Shown in pieces: positions 1-11,851 of a stretch of DNA of 64,000 nt; within the stretch, counting starts at the first letter, position 1, and every line of letters begins with the position of its first letter. Both the position numbers and the translations under genes were made by a program. The stretch comes from Beroe forskalii. Its lineage: Eukaryota > Ctenophora > Nuda > Beroida > Beroidae. Below the pieces are notes generated by a model. That model was not told where the DNA came from. It did not search any database and was given only the letters and a program-made list of their open reading frames with translations. The stretch is taken from contig WFMF01000092.1 of assembly GCA_011033025.1 (NCBI GenBank), positions 62,001 through 126,000 on the forward strand, read 5' to 3'.

Positions 1-2547
1 CACTAGATTAATGGTAGTATAAGGGATGTATGTTTGTATGGGATAACCACTGGACTCACTGACTACTGGTAGTGGAACCATTTTTGTGTTTCCTTATGCA
101 TATTCATAGATTGTGAGAATTTTCAGTTTCTAATCAATTGCTTTAAAAAGCTACACTTCATTTAGTTCCTATTAGAAGATAAATATCAGGTTGATTAATA
201 AAAATTCTCTTGGTAAAAACTACATAGTTTTTGATCCAAAATTTTTATGACTCCATGCAAGCATGCAAGCATATGAACTGAATAGATCCACCTGTGGAAA
301 TGCCAAGTCAACTGAAATAACACTGTCAACCTGTAGTTTTCGACTAACTGAAAATGAAACACAACTTAACTTTGTAATTTTTGTAACCAAACAGTAACAA
401 GCTTTCAAGAAATGTGCATTGATCCCTGTTGAGTGTTGGTTCATGGATAGTTAATAATAAACCAAACCATTAATTGTAAAACTGGTTAGTGGGAAACGAC
501 CAGTTAACCTAACCAAAACCGAAACACCGGTTAACCGGGCATTTCCTGCTGGGCAAAACCGAAATCCTCACCAGATTTATTGAGAAATGGTTACTGGTCA
601 TTTGGTACTGGTTAGTGGTTAACTGGTACTTTTTGTCTTATCAAAATCACAACCTAACAATTTACATATTGATTTGTAAAAATTCATAACCAAAGTGAAA
701 TATGGAAGTCATTTCCTAACCCACCGGAACCCACCCACATGGATGCATAATTCACAATCTGTCTTCCCAATATATATTTAACAACTACTGCCTTCAGTTG
801 GCTGCAGTAATATAGCTCCTTGCTTACTTGATTAACCTCCGAATTGCTTTACTAGCACTACCTGACAGGTGTCTTAGCCAAAGATTTCCCGATATTTTAG
901 CTTTCCGTCAACTTTAATCCAATCACTTTGCAGTAAAATCCATCATTTTATCATGTACTTCCAGCTGATGGATGAAATTTCATGATACCCTCGAATTTCC
1001 TAAATACGATCAATTGCTAAATAGTTTTAGTCAGATAGGATCTCACTAAATATATACTTTCACCGTGTTTTATTTAGTTTTACCAGCATCAGTTTGACAA
1101 CCCCACGAGAGCCATCTAGGGTCAGAAGTTAAATCTTGCACAGATTAATTTACTCTGTTAACATGTCATATTATAGCAGTGATGCCCGTATTATAGCTTG
1201 AATGATTCCGCCCGTTGTAATAGTATGTATATAAATATATATCATTCTCTTTGGGAAATAAACTCGCTGGGTATTAAACTGTCATTTGCTCTAATTTCAT
1301 AAAGTTTATTTGATGAACTATGAGTTTACATAATTTGATAGTCGATTTTATGAGCAGTCAGGTTTATATTGAGGTATTTAACTGGTCTAAATGGCAACTA
1401 GCATTTCTGGTGTTTAGTGGCAATCGAGACATGTTGCATTATAATGTGATTTATATTTAAATGTGATTAGGTTTGTACTGCAGATACTGATAGAGTCTTT
1501 GTAGTGCGTTTTGTTTGCTTCTTGTTGCTCTCTTGACAGTTTAACTAACCTTTTCTTACATCAATTCTGATCCAACGATTTGTTTCTCTCTTTGGTTGTA
1601 TAGTCTGATTTACAATCAGACTTACAAGAAAAGATGAATATTAGAACAAGCAATGGGATCAATCTTTTGCCCTCTTCACAGCATTTACTGACCTAGACGA
1701 CTGAGAGAGAATGAGGACTGTCCGCCAGAATTTGGCATATTTCCACCAACAGAAGAGGAATATGTGAATTTGGTTTCAATTTCTCTAGAATATGCTGCTC
1801 TATTTTTATTGACACTGAATCCTATTCAGCTAGCCGTGGCATGATAGCTAAAACCATGAGTGATAAAACGTTTGTCTACAAGCTCATCATCAGGTATGGT
1901 ACATGGTTTCGAGGAATTTCATTATCAATTATAATTCACCATATATTTTGAAATAATTACTATATTCATTCATTTTTCGCCCTCTTATCTTGAAAAGATG
2001 AATATTAGAACAAGCAATTGGATCAATCTTTTGCCCTCTTAACAGCATTAACTGCCCTATATGGAATGAGATAGAAGTTTCCAGGGGAGGCTTCCTATCC
2101 TCATACTTTATTCCATTCCTTAGGCTCGGTTCGCAGACCTTGTCAGCTGATATCATATATTATTTAATTAAATATGTAGTGAGATAGGTATCTGGTGTAA
2201 TGTCTTTCATATCAGTCAGTTGCATCACGACGGCTACAACGCTCTTGCCCTGCTCATGGAACAAATGCTTCTCTCATCTAAAAAGGTACAAGATAAGAAG
2301 ATATGTTATCTTAGGCATTTCAACTTCAGCCTCCCTACTAATCTTAGGACTGTCATTCTGTATCTTTGATAGTTTGATATAATAACAAGAGGCACTTCAG
2401 ATGAGCATGTTCAATTTTTCAAAATTTCAATTCTATCATTCATCCAATTGACCGTACGTTTATTGACTATTCATTGATTTAAAGGAAACCCCCAATGAGT
2501 ATTCTCACATTAATTTAACAGCTTATCAATCACAACTAGAAACCTTA
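1..2547. other. Intergenic AT-rich sequence, no gene seen
   Basis: I find no ORF with recognisable domains and no convincing exon. Short imperfect repeats of GGTTA/AACCGG type occur around 480-620. A roughly 40-bp stretch about rolling GAATATTAGAACAAGC is repeated near 1633 and 1998, together with its downstream CTTTTGCCCTCTT motif, so two diverged copies of some repeat are probably present. Confidence 0.5.
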
Positions 2548-2737
2548 TAATATAGAACTATAGGTCGAAGGAGTAACCTAATACCACATATATGTAGTGA
2601 GCGCGAAGCGCGAACTATATATAGACGCATTATTGGCCGAAGCGAAGCTGAGGTCAATAATGGTTTGTTTTGGACGAGGCGAAGCCGAGTTCAAAACAAT
2701 GTGGTATTAGGTACTCCTGAGACCTATGGTGATATTA
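2548..2737. mobile_element. MITE-like element: terminal inverted repeat enclosing three GAA-looped hairpins
   Basis: The ends are inverted repeats of roughly 40 bp. The outer part is TAATATNNNNNNTAGGTC; the inner part is CCTAATACCACAT (2578-2590) and its exact complement (2699-2711). Between them lie three consecutive hairpins, about 2590-2623, 2628-2664 and 2667-2700, each closed by the trinucleotide GAA in a GC-GAA-GC context. Arms two and three share the consensus GNCGARGC / GCYGAGNTC with mismatches at the same places, so the arms look like copies of one hairpin. I see no ORF and no clear target duplication. It is presumably a non-autonomous DNA element; the superfamily is unknown. Confidence 0.7.
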
Positions 2738-3096
2738 CATGGCGAAACCACAAAAATTAACGCGCTAAAAATACGTAATAACGTGAAAAATAGACTTTGA
2801 CAAGTAGCATACAGCCGTCAGACAGGTTGATGTGTAAATTTACATCCGGCCCGGATCAGAACAATTTAGTGCTAAATCGTTGGTGGTGTGTCTTGCAGGA
2901 AGAATTACAGATTTTGCCATCAACCCACTGCTGTAAATCTTGATAAAGACGTCACCTTGAACATTTTATTCATCGTGGAATGTATAAATTCTATTACCAC
3001 GGAATGCAGATCTATGTTTGTCCCATCCAAATTATGCAAATTCGATTGACACTTAACTGAGTTGCTATCATATAAGAGTATAAGGGTTATAGGTTC

Positions 3097-3145
3097 GTTC
3101 CCGACCCTATAACCCCGGAAAATCCGGGGTTATAGGGTCGGAAAC
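3097..3145. repeat. Perfect-stem hairpin (23-bp arms, 3-nt loop)
   Basis: Arms 3097-3119 and 3123-3145 pair over 23 bp with one mismatch around an AAA loop. A core related to CGACCCTATAACCCC recurs in part at 3160-3190. It is likely a second short foldback element or its core. It contains no gene. Confidence 0.7.
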
Positions 3146-5097
3146 GACCACATAACATGGGGTTATAGGATCTGACCGACCCTATAATATAGAAATACCC
3201 CGATGTATATGGTAGCAAATAAGGGCTTATGAGCCATGTAATATGTAGTAGTCCTTATGTGATGGTGGATCTATTCTATGTTCCTACTTCCTATTTAATT
3301 ATGGTATCGGGATTTGCCACTTTTTTATTTTTTGGAGGTCTTATTTTTGGACAACAGCTGTACAGCCAACTGCCAATGGCATGAATCGAAGAATTCCAGT
3401 ATAATGAAGCCAATTAATGAAGTGTAATTCATAGTTCATTTGCCCGAGACGTAGCTGCAATGGGCAGATCCTCATTTATCGCTTCATCCCTTCTGCCAGT
3501 TCCTTGAGCACTATAACCTTTCGTTTAAATCTGATATTTACGTTTCAATCCGATATACCTAACTCTAAATGTTTAGTTAATTTCACCAAAACTTTCCTCG
3601 TTCAGGTCCAGCCAAGTGACTGTTTAACGCAACTACTGAGCGTTTGCAAGGCTATCTCAACTGCGGACAAGAACTTATTACTTGAAGGTAAGGCGTTTCA
3701 ATCATAGCTGCTCTTAAGATTTGTTATTTAAGAAGTATTAAGTGCATTTAAGCCAGGCATATTTTAACAGCAAGCTACTGAGGACCGACCGTACTTTACC
3801 TCTAAAAGGCTAAAGTACAAATGGGTACGCGGGGTAATAGACTGATAGAGTGAAATTCTTTATATTTATGACTAGTATTTTAGTAATAGTGCGTTCGGAA
3901 AAGATTGTCACTTGCAACTTTCTGGAGAAACGGCTGCCGGGAGTGACTTTTTGATGTCATATTCGTTTTTTTCAGACATTTTTGGATTAAGTCAATCGGG
4001 TTTTACCGATAACTAAGTTTTATTAGCCCATTCTACGGCGGATTCAAATTTCTAATTTTTTGCTCCGCTGTACGAAACTGACCACAAATTTCGTTGTCAA
4101 AGAAAACACGCTATCAACGTACCCAGGAAGTGCGAGGTAATCAAAATGAGGCTGTTGCAGCACACGCGGATGCTAACCGGAACCAATGAACTGTTTTTCG
4201 TCGAGTTGAAATAATGAAACAATCTTAAGGGGGTGCTCTGACCTCAAAAAGGATATGCTCCAGATAGGGCAATTGCAACTTTTGCTCTGACAATTGCCCA
4301 GAAATATAACATTTAAATGACTTGAAATGTTCGGTTATCATGTTAGGCTATTAATTCAGACCCTTCCGCACACGAGACAACCATTTTTAAGATTTTGAGT
4401 TATTTTCTTAACTTCAGAAACGTGTGTGCAAGATGTGTACTGCATTATCGGTTACTGAACTGTTAAATTTGCCACATTTTCCTCTAATCTTTATCAATCA
4501 TACAGGGTTAAATTGTACAGAAATTTGCCCCGAATGTCAACCAATCATCCTATTCTTTAGTTTTGGACCTGAACGCCCTGAATATGTCCTGAATAGTGAA
4601 ATCGGACCAAAAAAACATGGCCTAGGAGATGTAGAATTCGCCATACAGCGGAGCACCTGAAAACAATCAGGAAACTAGCTAGATGACCCACTCAAAAATC
4701 TTCGTTAACACTGAAAATTTGCAATTCAGTCTGGTAGAGACCCTTGTACTCGAATATGTCGAAATTTTGACATATTTGGTCATATTTGTCATTTTATGCC
4801 TGTAGTGACAATCATTTCCGAACGCCCTAATATGACTGGAACTGACATAGTACCATAAATATCAAGCATAAAATTGTTTATATCAACCCTCAAAATCTCC
4901 GACTTGTCAACTGACATGTTTTCTGGTACTTAGATCTGATTGGATAGTTGGTGTCTGAAACTTGACAGTGCTACCTTTGGAGACATATTTAATATCAATG
5001 TAATATGTGAGATATTTATCCTGGGATCTAAATTTTGGGGGTTCGAAAATAAAGATTTGATTGAAAACCCCGGAGGGGCACCACTAAGGGCTTTGAA
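3146..5097. other. Intergenic sequence, no gene seen
   Basis: Only short ORFs without recognisable similarity occur here, and I see no repeats of note. The sequence ends where the LINE 3' terminus begins at 5098. Confidence 0.4.
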
Positions 5098-5537
5098 ACT
5101 TTATTACAATATACGTAAATCCATAATTGCAGAATATCAAAAACAAAGTGAATAAAAAAACTTAAAAAGTGTCGCGCAAACGTCATTAAATTTAAAAGCA
5201 ATACACCTAAACACATACATCATGTTATAAGCATTTTTCAAATTTCGGAAAGATCATCCCACAAAATAAACCGTAGAAATCAAATCAGTTCAAATATATT
5301 TGGTTGAGCTACAAGTATCATATTATTATTATAAATATAATCATGGTGCGTGCGTGTGTGATTACTCGATTATAATCATGGTGGCCGTTCGCCGCGTTTG
5401 TAATTTTGTAATCATTGTCTGTATCGTAGTGGCAGTCAAAAGATGTTTGTGCGTGTGCTCTGCTGTGAATTAGCGATAAAGTCGGTAAATGGTCAGTGAT
5501 AATATGTGTGGTGGTGCAACTATACTTACTTCGTTAC

Positions 5538-8500
5538 CTATTCATTTAGTCCGGCTTGATAAAACTGTGTTTGGTTGCGTTTCCTACTACTTGTTCTGAT
5601 GCCTGGTGTGTTGTGAAGAATGAAGTCAGGCCATGAGTCAGATTCACCTTTATTTTGCTCGCGAAGCGCTGTAAGTTTGAGGCTGTTTTTGTAGATATTT
5701 AGGGAAAGCAGACTGCTTGGAGATGTCGCGTCAATATTAAATTGGCTCATTGCCAACAAGGGGCCTTTAAAGAAGAATGATTTTTTGTAGTTCGGAGAAC
5801 CGTATTTGCTAAGCCATATGTTGTTATTGTCTTCAGTTGTATAAAAAGTGGGAGCGTTATCGGGTATGAGTAATTTTACAGACGAGGGAAGAGATAGAGA
5901 GAAATTTCTTATCCTATGCATTAGTAGCAAGGCGTTATTCGCAATAATTCCATGGACAGTAATAATTTTGTATTCAAAAAAGCTCTCCTTTGTGTGTGCA
6001 GGTAGTTTCCCATCTTTATAAAAATAATTTACATAGCCAGGCATGATTGCGCGCATTGCTTTCTTTTGGCAACGGAATAATAGTTCGATTTGTGATTTTA
6101 AATGAAAAGCCCCATATGAGGGAGCAGTAGTTAAGATGCGATTGCACAAAACTATGGTAAATTTGGATGCGTACGTTCAGAGGTAGCCTTTTTTAATTTT
6201 ATACATAATACCTACGTATCTAGACATTTTGCTCTTTATTGTGGAAATATGCTTGGACCAGTTTAGTTTATCGTCGAGTATAACTCCGAGGAAACGCGCT
6301 TCTTTTTTACGTTCAATACAGGTGCCGCCTATTTTCAGTTCGCGAGTATTTTCGACATCTTTTGATGAAAATATCATGTATTTAGTTTTCTTAAGGTTCA
6401 ATAGCAGACCATTAGAGTTAACCCATTTCTGCAATTCAGATGAGAGATTGTCAAACTTTGCGAGAGCCTCGTCTATAGTTTTGGCCCTGATAAATATGTT
6501 CGCGTCGTCGGCATAGAGTATAAAATGGGCAAATTTCGCTACGTTTGGAATGTCATTTATGTATATTATGAACAGCAGAGGACCCAAAATCGATCCCTGA
6601 GGCACCCCGTATTGTATAGTTTTAGTTGATGATTTGGAATCTTTAATACTAACATATTGCTCTCTTTGATGGAGATATGATTCAAACCATTTCAAGACAA
6701 TGCCTCTAACACCATAGTGTTCTAACTTTTTAAGAAGAATGGAATGCTCAATTGTATCAAAAGCCTTGCTGAAGTCTACGAGAAGGAGGATAGCTACCTC
6801 CTTTTTTGAGAGGGAATCTAAAATAATATTTTGAGCATTTAGTAGAGCATGCTCGCAAGAGCGTCCTGGACGAAATCCATACTGCAATTCGTGTAGTGCA
6901 TCGTTGTTATCTAGGTATTCTAAAAGCCTCTTATGCATTACTTTTTCATATATCTTTGAAAAGCAGCTAAGTAAAGATATTGGTCGGTAATTTTCCACCT
7001 CGGACTTGCTTCCTTCTTTATGTATGGGGATAACTTTTGCTAGTTTTAATGCCTTAGGAAATATGCCCTCGGTGAATGATTTATTGACTAATCTGGCAAT
7101 CGTGTCGGTGAAAGCAAAATTTTCGTTCGCTATTTTAAGTGGATCAATTTTGGTATCCAACGTGGCTTTGTTTTTAAAGCTTTTGATAATCTTATTTACC
7201 TCACTGGAGTTTACAGGTATCAAGTACATGCTGTTTGCTGCGGCTGGAGTATGGCTGAGATAGGTAGTATGTCCCCCAGGGTCAAAAGTTGCATTACCAC
7301 TGTTTGCTTTAGTCTTAAGATTAGCGGCAATGCTAGAGAAATAGTCGTTAAATCTTTCGGCCACGTCAATATTGTTATTTAATAGCTTACCATCCGCGCT
7401 TTTAACTCGAAACTGCTCGTTCCTATAAATTTTGCGACCTAATAGGTTATTGATCATTTGCCACTGTTTTTTAGAATTGTCGCCATACTGTTTAAAGTAC
7501 TTCTTCGTGTACTGCTCTTTCGCTATGTTAACGTGCTTTTCACAGAACTTTTTCATTTTCTTGTGCGCTTCTACGTTTTCAGAAGTGGGAAATTTGACGG
7601 AGAAATGGAAGAGATCGTCTTTTCGTGCTATAGCGTCCTCCAGCCATGGTAAGATCCATGGTTTAGAATTATGCCGTTCATTTTTCCTGCGAGAACGTTT
7701 CGCCTTCAAGGGATATGCGTTATTGTAATGGCCTGTGTAAATTGTTAGAAACTCGTTGAATTGGGCGTTTGCATCGGTATTTTTATCGATTGATTCCCAG
7801 CACTCCTCGTTAATAAGCGATCTAAACTTTTCATCGTTAGCATCATTGAAAATTCTCGTGCTGCAATTTTCTGCTGTTCCGGCCGGCGGATGGGGAAGAG
7901 TGATTTTCGTCGCAGAGGAATTTTTGTCGAGGCAAATTTGGGTTAGGGTTCCGAGGTGATCTGATAAATCTAGTGTTATTATGCTGCTGCTAAGTGTGTA
8001 GTCCAGATTATTAGTATAAACATGATCTATCAGAGTCGCTGAGGTATCAGTGACTCGGGTAGGGCGAGATATTATTTGAACGAAACCATGGTTCGACATG
8101 ATGTTTGTTAGGTCCTGAAAATCTGATGTACTATCATGTTTCAACAGATCCATATTGAAATCGCCTGCCATGACAATGTGCTTTTTCGAATGCCTGTTAA
8201 TTTTATAGAGTACAGAATCAAGTAGAAGGTTGAATGCGTCCGCTTTGCGCGAGGGTGACCGATATATATTCGCGATAACTTTTGTTTTATTAAAGCCTTT
8301 GCAGTTATGCAGCTTGACGAACTGAAATTCTCCGTTTACGTTATCTGGATCGGGGTTTGGATCAAAAATTTCGATTTGGCTTTCTAGTTCAACGACTCGT
8401 TTGTTGATGTAAATTGCCAGGCCACCCCCTTTACAGCTGATTGGATTTTGCAAAATGGGCTCGTGAAAGTTTTCCAGTAAGATATCGCTCATACCGTTGG

Positions 8501-9275
8501 GGAGTTTCTCAGATTTGAATTTTATGCTACCATTTGGGAGTTTCTCGAATCGTAGGTTAGTTTCATTGAACGCGAGTACGTCGTACTTATTGTAGAGATC
8601 TATATCATCTCTAAGTTTCGAAATATTCTTCGCAAGAGATCGTACGTTATGTGAGAAAATGTTGAGCTGGGCAGGGGTGCTGCATTTCACGTGCTTTTGT
8701 TGCTTATATTTGCAGTTAATAAGAAGTTCCGAAACTTCGTTCCACATTGAATTGTGATGCTCTTCATTAGATATGGCGTCTCCTATCATATTTGTGTAAT
8801 GTTCGCGGACATACGGATTATAAGTCTCGTTGTTTAATCGCGCGAAGTCGTCGTAAAGCTCATACAAGTTGACATGGTATCCCGGGATCATCGCTTCACA
8901 ACATGCTATGCAGCCGAGCTCGTTCTTAAAACATTTCGCGTGGACTGTATTATCGCAGTGGTTACATGTTCGAATGTTAGTTTGAGAATAGCAATAGCCC
9001 TTACAACTAGAGCACTGAACTTTGAAAGTGGCTGGTGAGGAGCCTTTTGGTCTTCTGCACGCGTTAATTGGTAAGATTTCAGTTATGCAATCTGTACAAG
9101 TCCATGATATTTTGTTGTTAACTAAGTATTCTGCGTCCGTTTTGGATAAACCTTGACAGCTGAAATGTTTTATCTCATCACATATTGAACAATATAGTTT
9201 AGGTCGATATTTCGGGATTCGCTTGTTACATTTTATGCATTTAGTTTGGCTATGCTTGGTAATCCTTGCGGGCAT
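5538..9275 (-). CDS. LINE ORF2: PHD-like zinc region, EEP endonuclease, reverse transcriptase (one frameshift)
   Basis: The ORF starts at ATG 9275. Residues 1-75 hold a Cys/His array (CIKC, CSIC, HFSC, CTDC) of PHD type. A second cysteine cluster (CSSC, CNHC, HAKC, CIAC) follows at about 85-125. The apurinic-like endonuclease domain spans about 205-450 (SHNVRSL, FNETNL, GDFNMDLL, SDH). The reverse transcriptase lies at about 680-950, with NYRPISLL, LVDFSKAFD, GVPQGSILGP and the catalytic YADD. A cysteine- and tyrosine-rich C-terminal part follows. The frame breaks near 6177 in a run of six A on the coding strand; the plus-strand copy has seven A at that place and stays open, so this is a single-base homopolymer difference. 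The protein copies the element RNA at a nicked genomic target. Length (about 1240 codons) fits CR1-like ORF2. Confidence 0.88.
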
Positions 9276-10154
9276 GATGTATTGGTTTACGCGTTAAATG
9301 AAAAATAAAATAAGATAAAATAAAATAAAAGTAGATACTAAAATAACAAAATGCGAAAAGTCTACTTTAAACTATGAGTGCTGCCGGAGTCGCTCAGCAA
9401 GAGCTGACAGCCCTGTCTGTGAGGAGACTCCGACGACTCCTACTTTAACTAACTAGGATTAAGACCTACAATTATAATAACCTAAGTTGCTAGTTTCTAC
9501 GAATTAATTTAATAGAAGATAATAAGTTTGGGATACTATTACCCAATAAGTATTAAAATTTGTTTTGGTGTTGAGTAAATGTAAATTTAAAGCAAGATAG
9601 AAAGTTGTTGTTTTTTCGCTGTGTAATTATAACGTGCCTGAGCGCCGCAGTTGCCAAAAATCGCTGATCTAACTAGACGCTGGGTGTCTCACCCTCATGG
9701 CCTGTGTGAAGTGAAAATGCTCATGTTATGGTGGGCCTAGTTGATTACGTGGCTATCGATGGCATTGTTCTAGAAGAATTTAGAATGTTTTAATTAGTGC
9801 ACTGCTTAGTGTGAGGTGGCTGTGTGTGACTTTGATGCAATGACCTGCGTTATCATCAAATGATAAGAATATGTAATCTCACTGATAACAAAGAAATAAT
9901 ATTTTAGTTATTATGTGTGATCATGAGCCGGAATATGTCGTGAACAGGCTGATAAAGAATAAAAAATGATGAATATTAAGATTAAGGTGAAAGGAAAAAC
10001 GTCCTAGTGCTGATTTGATAAGTTACTGTTGTTTGTCCGTTGGGTAGTTCTGTTCTAGTGATGTCGTCGGGCCTTAGTATCCTATCATGAGTAACTGTGG
10101 TATAAAAAAGTCAGGATTGAAACACGAAAAACAATTTACAATATATCAAGTAGC

Positions 10155-11851
10155 TCAATCAAAAGAGTTGTACAGAAGCTCGGCGTTAAGGAGCCACCTA
10201 AAGTCTCTGAATCTAGGTGACCCAGAGTGTGGTCTAGTGAGCTTACCAACGGAGCTCACTAGTCCTCTAACCACCAGCCGCTGAACATCAAAACACAAAT
10301 GAATCCCATTACCCTTCCTGTCCCATACAATATCAGGCTGTTCATTAATAATTAGAGCATGCGAGTCATAAAAGCTTAGATTAGGAACATGTTTTGAGAG
10401 GTTGTACATGTAGTCATTAAAAATGTCTATCTCATGGTTAAGCCATGCGCGGTTCTTTGCATGAGTTATGGTGTTGAAAACAAAGTTCGTCTCAGGATTA
10501 TTACTACAACATGACTTCAGTTTATTGTAGATTAAGTCCATGAGGGTATTAGCGGTTTTCCCATACCTGCTCAAATCGTTAACACCACACGACAAAATTA
10601 CAGTGCTCGCATACTCAAACTCGGCCTTAAAATCAAAAATATCGCAAAGTTGGTAACACTCTCGTTTTACACAAGTCACGCCAGGAATCTGTTCAAATAC
10701 TGTCTCAGGAGTCTGTTTAAGTATTGAGTCCGTCAAGAATAACACCCTAGTAGATCTACGTGGTGTGTGGGAGGCGGGTCGGGTGACGGGAGGAACTGGG
10801 GAGTGGGGTGGGGCAGCAGGGGTCGAGTCCAGAAGCTTCCTGAATGTGAGGGAGATGCGGGGTTCACGGATTGTACTGTCCCGGTCAATTCCATGACGCC
10901 AGAGTAGACAGAGCAGTTCTCCAAGGGGATGCAGTGCTCCTTGAGGGGTCCTTTGGTGTTGTACACTTTCAGTGCCCTCGTAGCGCCAAATGAGACAGTG
11001 AAGATGGTGCTGTGGGGGTCAATGGAGGGCTCGTCGTCATGATGGAGGGGTATGGAGACGTTACCGTCCTCGTACAACGTGCAGAGGCACGTGTACTGGT
11101 CCTTGGTCACCCCGAGCTCACTCAACTGTCCAAAGATCTTACTGAAAACTGGCAGATCGGGGTAGGGTTTGGGGTGGTGCGTAACTTTGCCATATCTGTA
11201 AGCCAATGTCCCAAAAAACGAGGTCTTACGTCCACCGGGGTGAGATTGGTTGAAGTCGATGGCCTGTTTCACTTCGTCAAAGGTAATGTCACTTAGAGTC
11301 ACAGGACACACTCTTACCGGACAGGCTTGCTCCGTGTTACCGTCAGTGCACTGCGTCTGGAGTGATGAGGGGCGTGTCTCAGAGGGGAGAGGTGGAGGAG
11401 GGTGTCTGCTGGCGAGGGTCTTGTCCGCTTCCTCCGCTCTCTGACACAGCTTGTTCGCTGCCTCGGTCGCCGTGTTGATAACACTCGTCAGACTGGCGGC
11501 GTTAACAGCCCGCTCCTTAAGCTCTTGCACTGCCGTCGTGGCTGTCTCGAGGGTGGAAGTCAATTTAGTGGTTAATTCCTTAATGTTATGCAGGGCATTA
11601 CTGAACTGAAGAGGAGTTGGATTGAGAAGGGAAGCTTTCAAGGCCTCTCTCTTTGCATCAACGTCACTGGCTTTATGCTTACTATAAGTATACGATGGTT
11701 CAGTGGTAAGCAGGTATTCGTATTCAAACTCAACTTGTGCGTCACTTAGTAGATGTAGTATCTGCAGACAAGTAGTTGTTGAGAACGTGTGTGAGGGATT
11801 CTGCTCTGTACTTTCACTCTGGGACTGCTCTGTTTGTAGGTCATCCGACAT
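10155..11851 (-). CDS. LINE ORF1: AlkB-like 2OG-Fe(II) oxygenase fused to SGNH hydrolase, one frameshift
   Basis: The ORF starts at ATG 11851. Residues 80-160 are alanine- and glutamate-rich and probably helical. An AlkB-like double-stranded beta-helix domain follows: IPLHHDDEP provides the iron-binding HxD, then a GATR segment typical of the family. The distal histidine (RHGID) and the arginine pair (PRISLTFR) lie in the next frame just downstream, so there is one 1-nt frameshift near 10905. The same frame runs on through a proline-rich linker without a stop into an SGNH domain: LTDSI (block I serine), CGVNDL (block III asparagine) and GNGIHL (block V histidine). AlkB proteins oxidatively remove alkyl groups from nucleic acids. 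SGNH esterase domains are known in ORF1 of CR1-group LINEs; an AlkB partner is unusual to my knowledge. Roles in retrotransposition are inference. The frameshift may be natural or a sequence error. Confidence 0.75.

Noticed and set aside
6229-7959. Plus-strand ORFs opposite the LINE reverse transcriptase
   Set aside because: They are antisense shadows of ORF2; identical shadows appear opposite copy B2 at 51015-52806.
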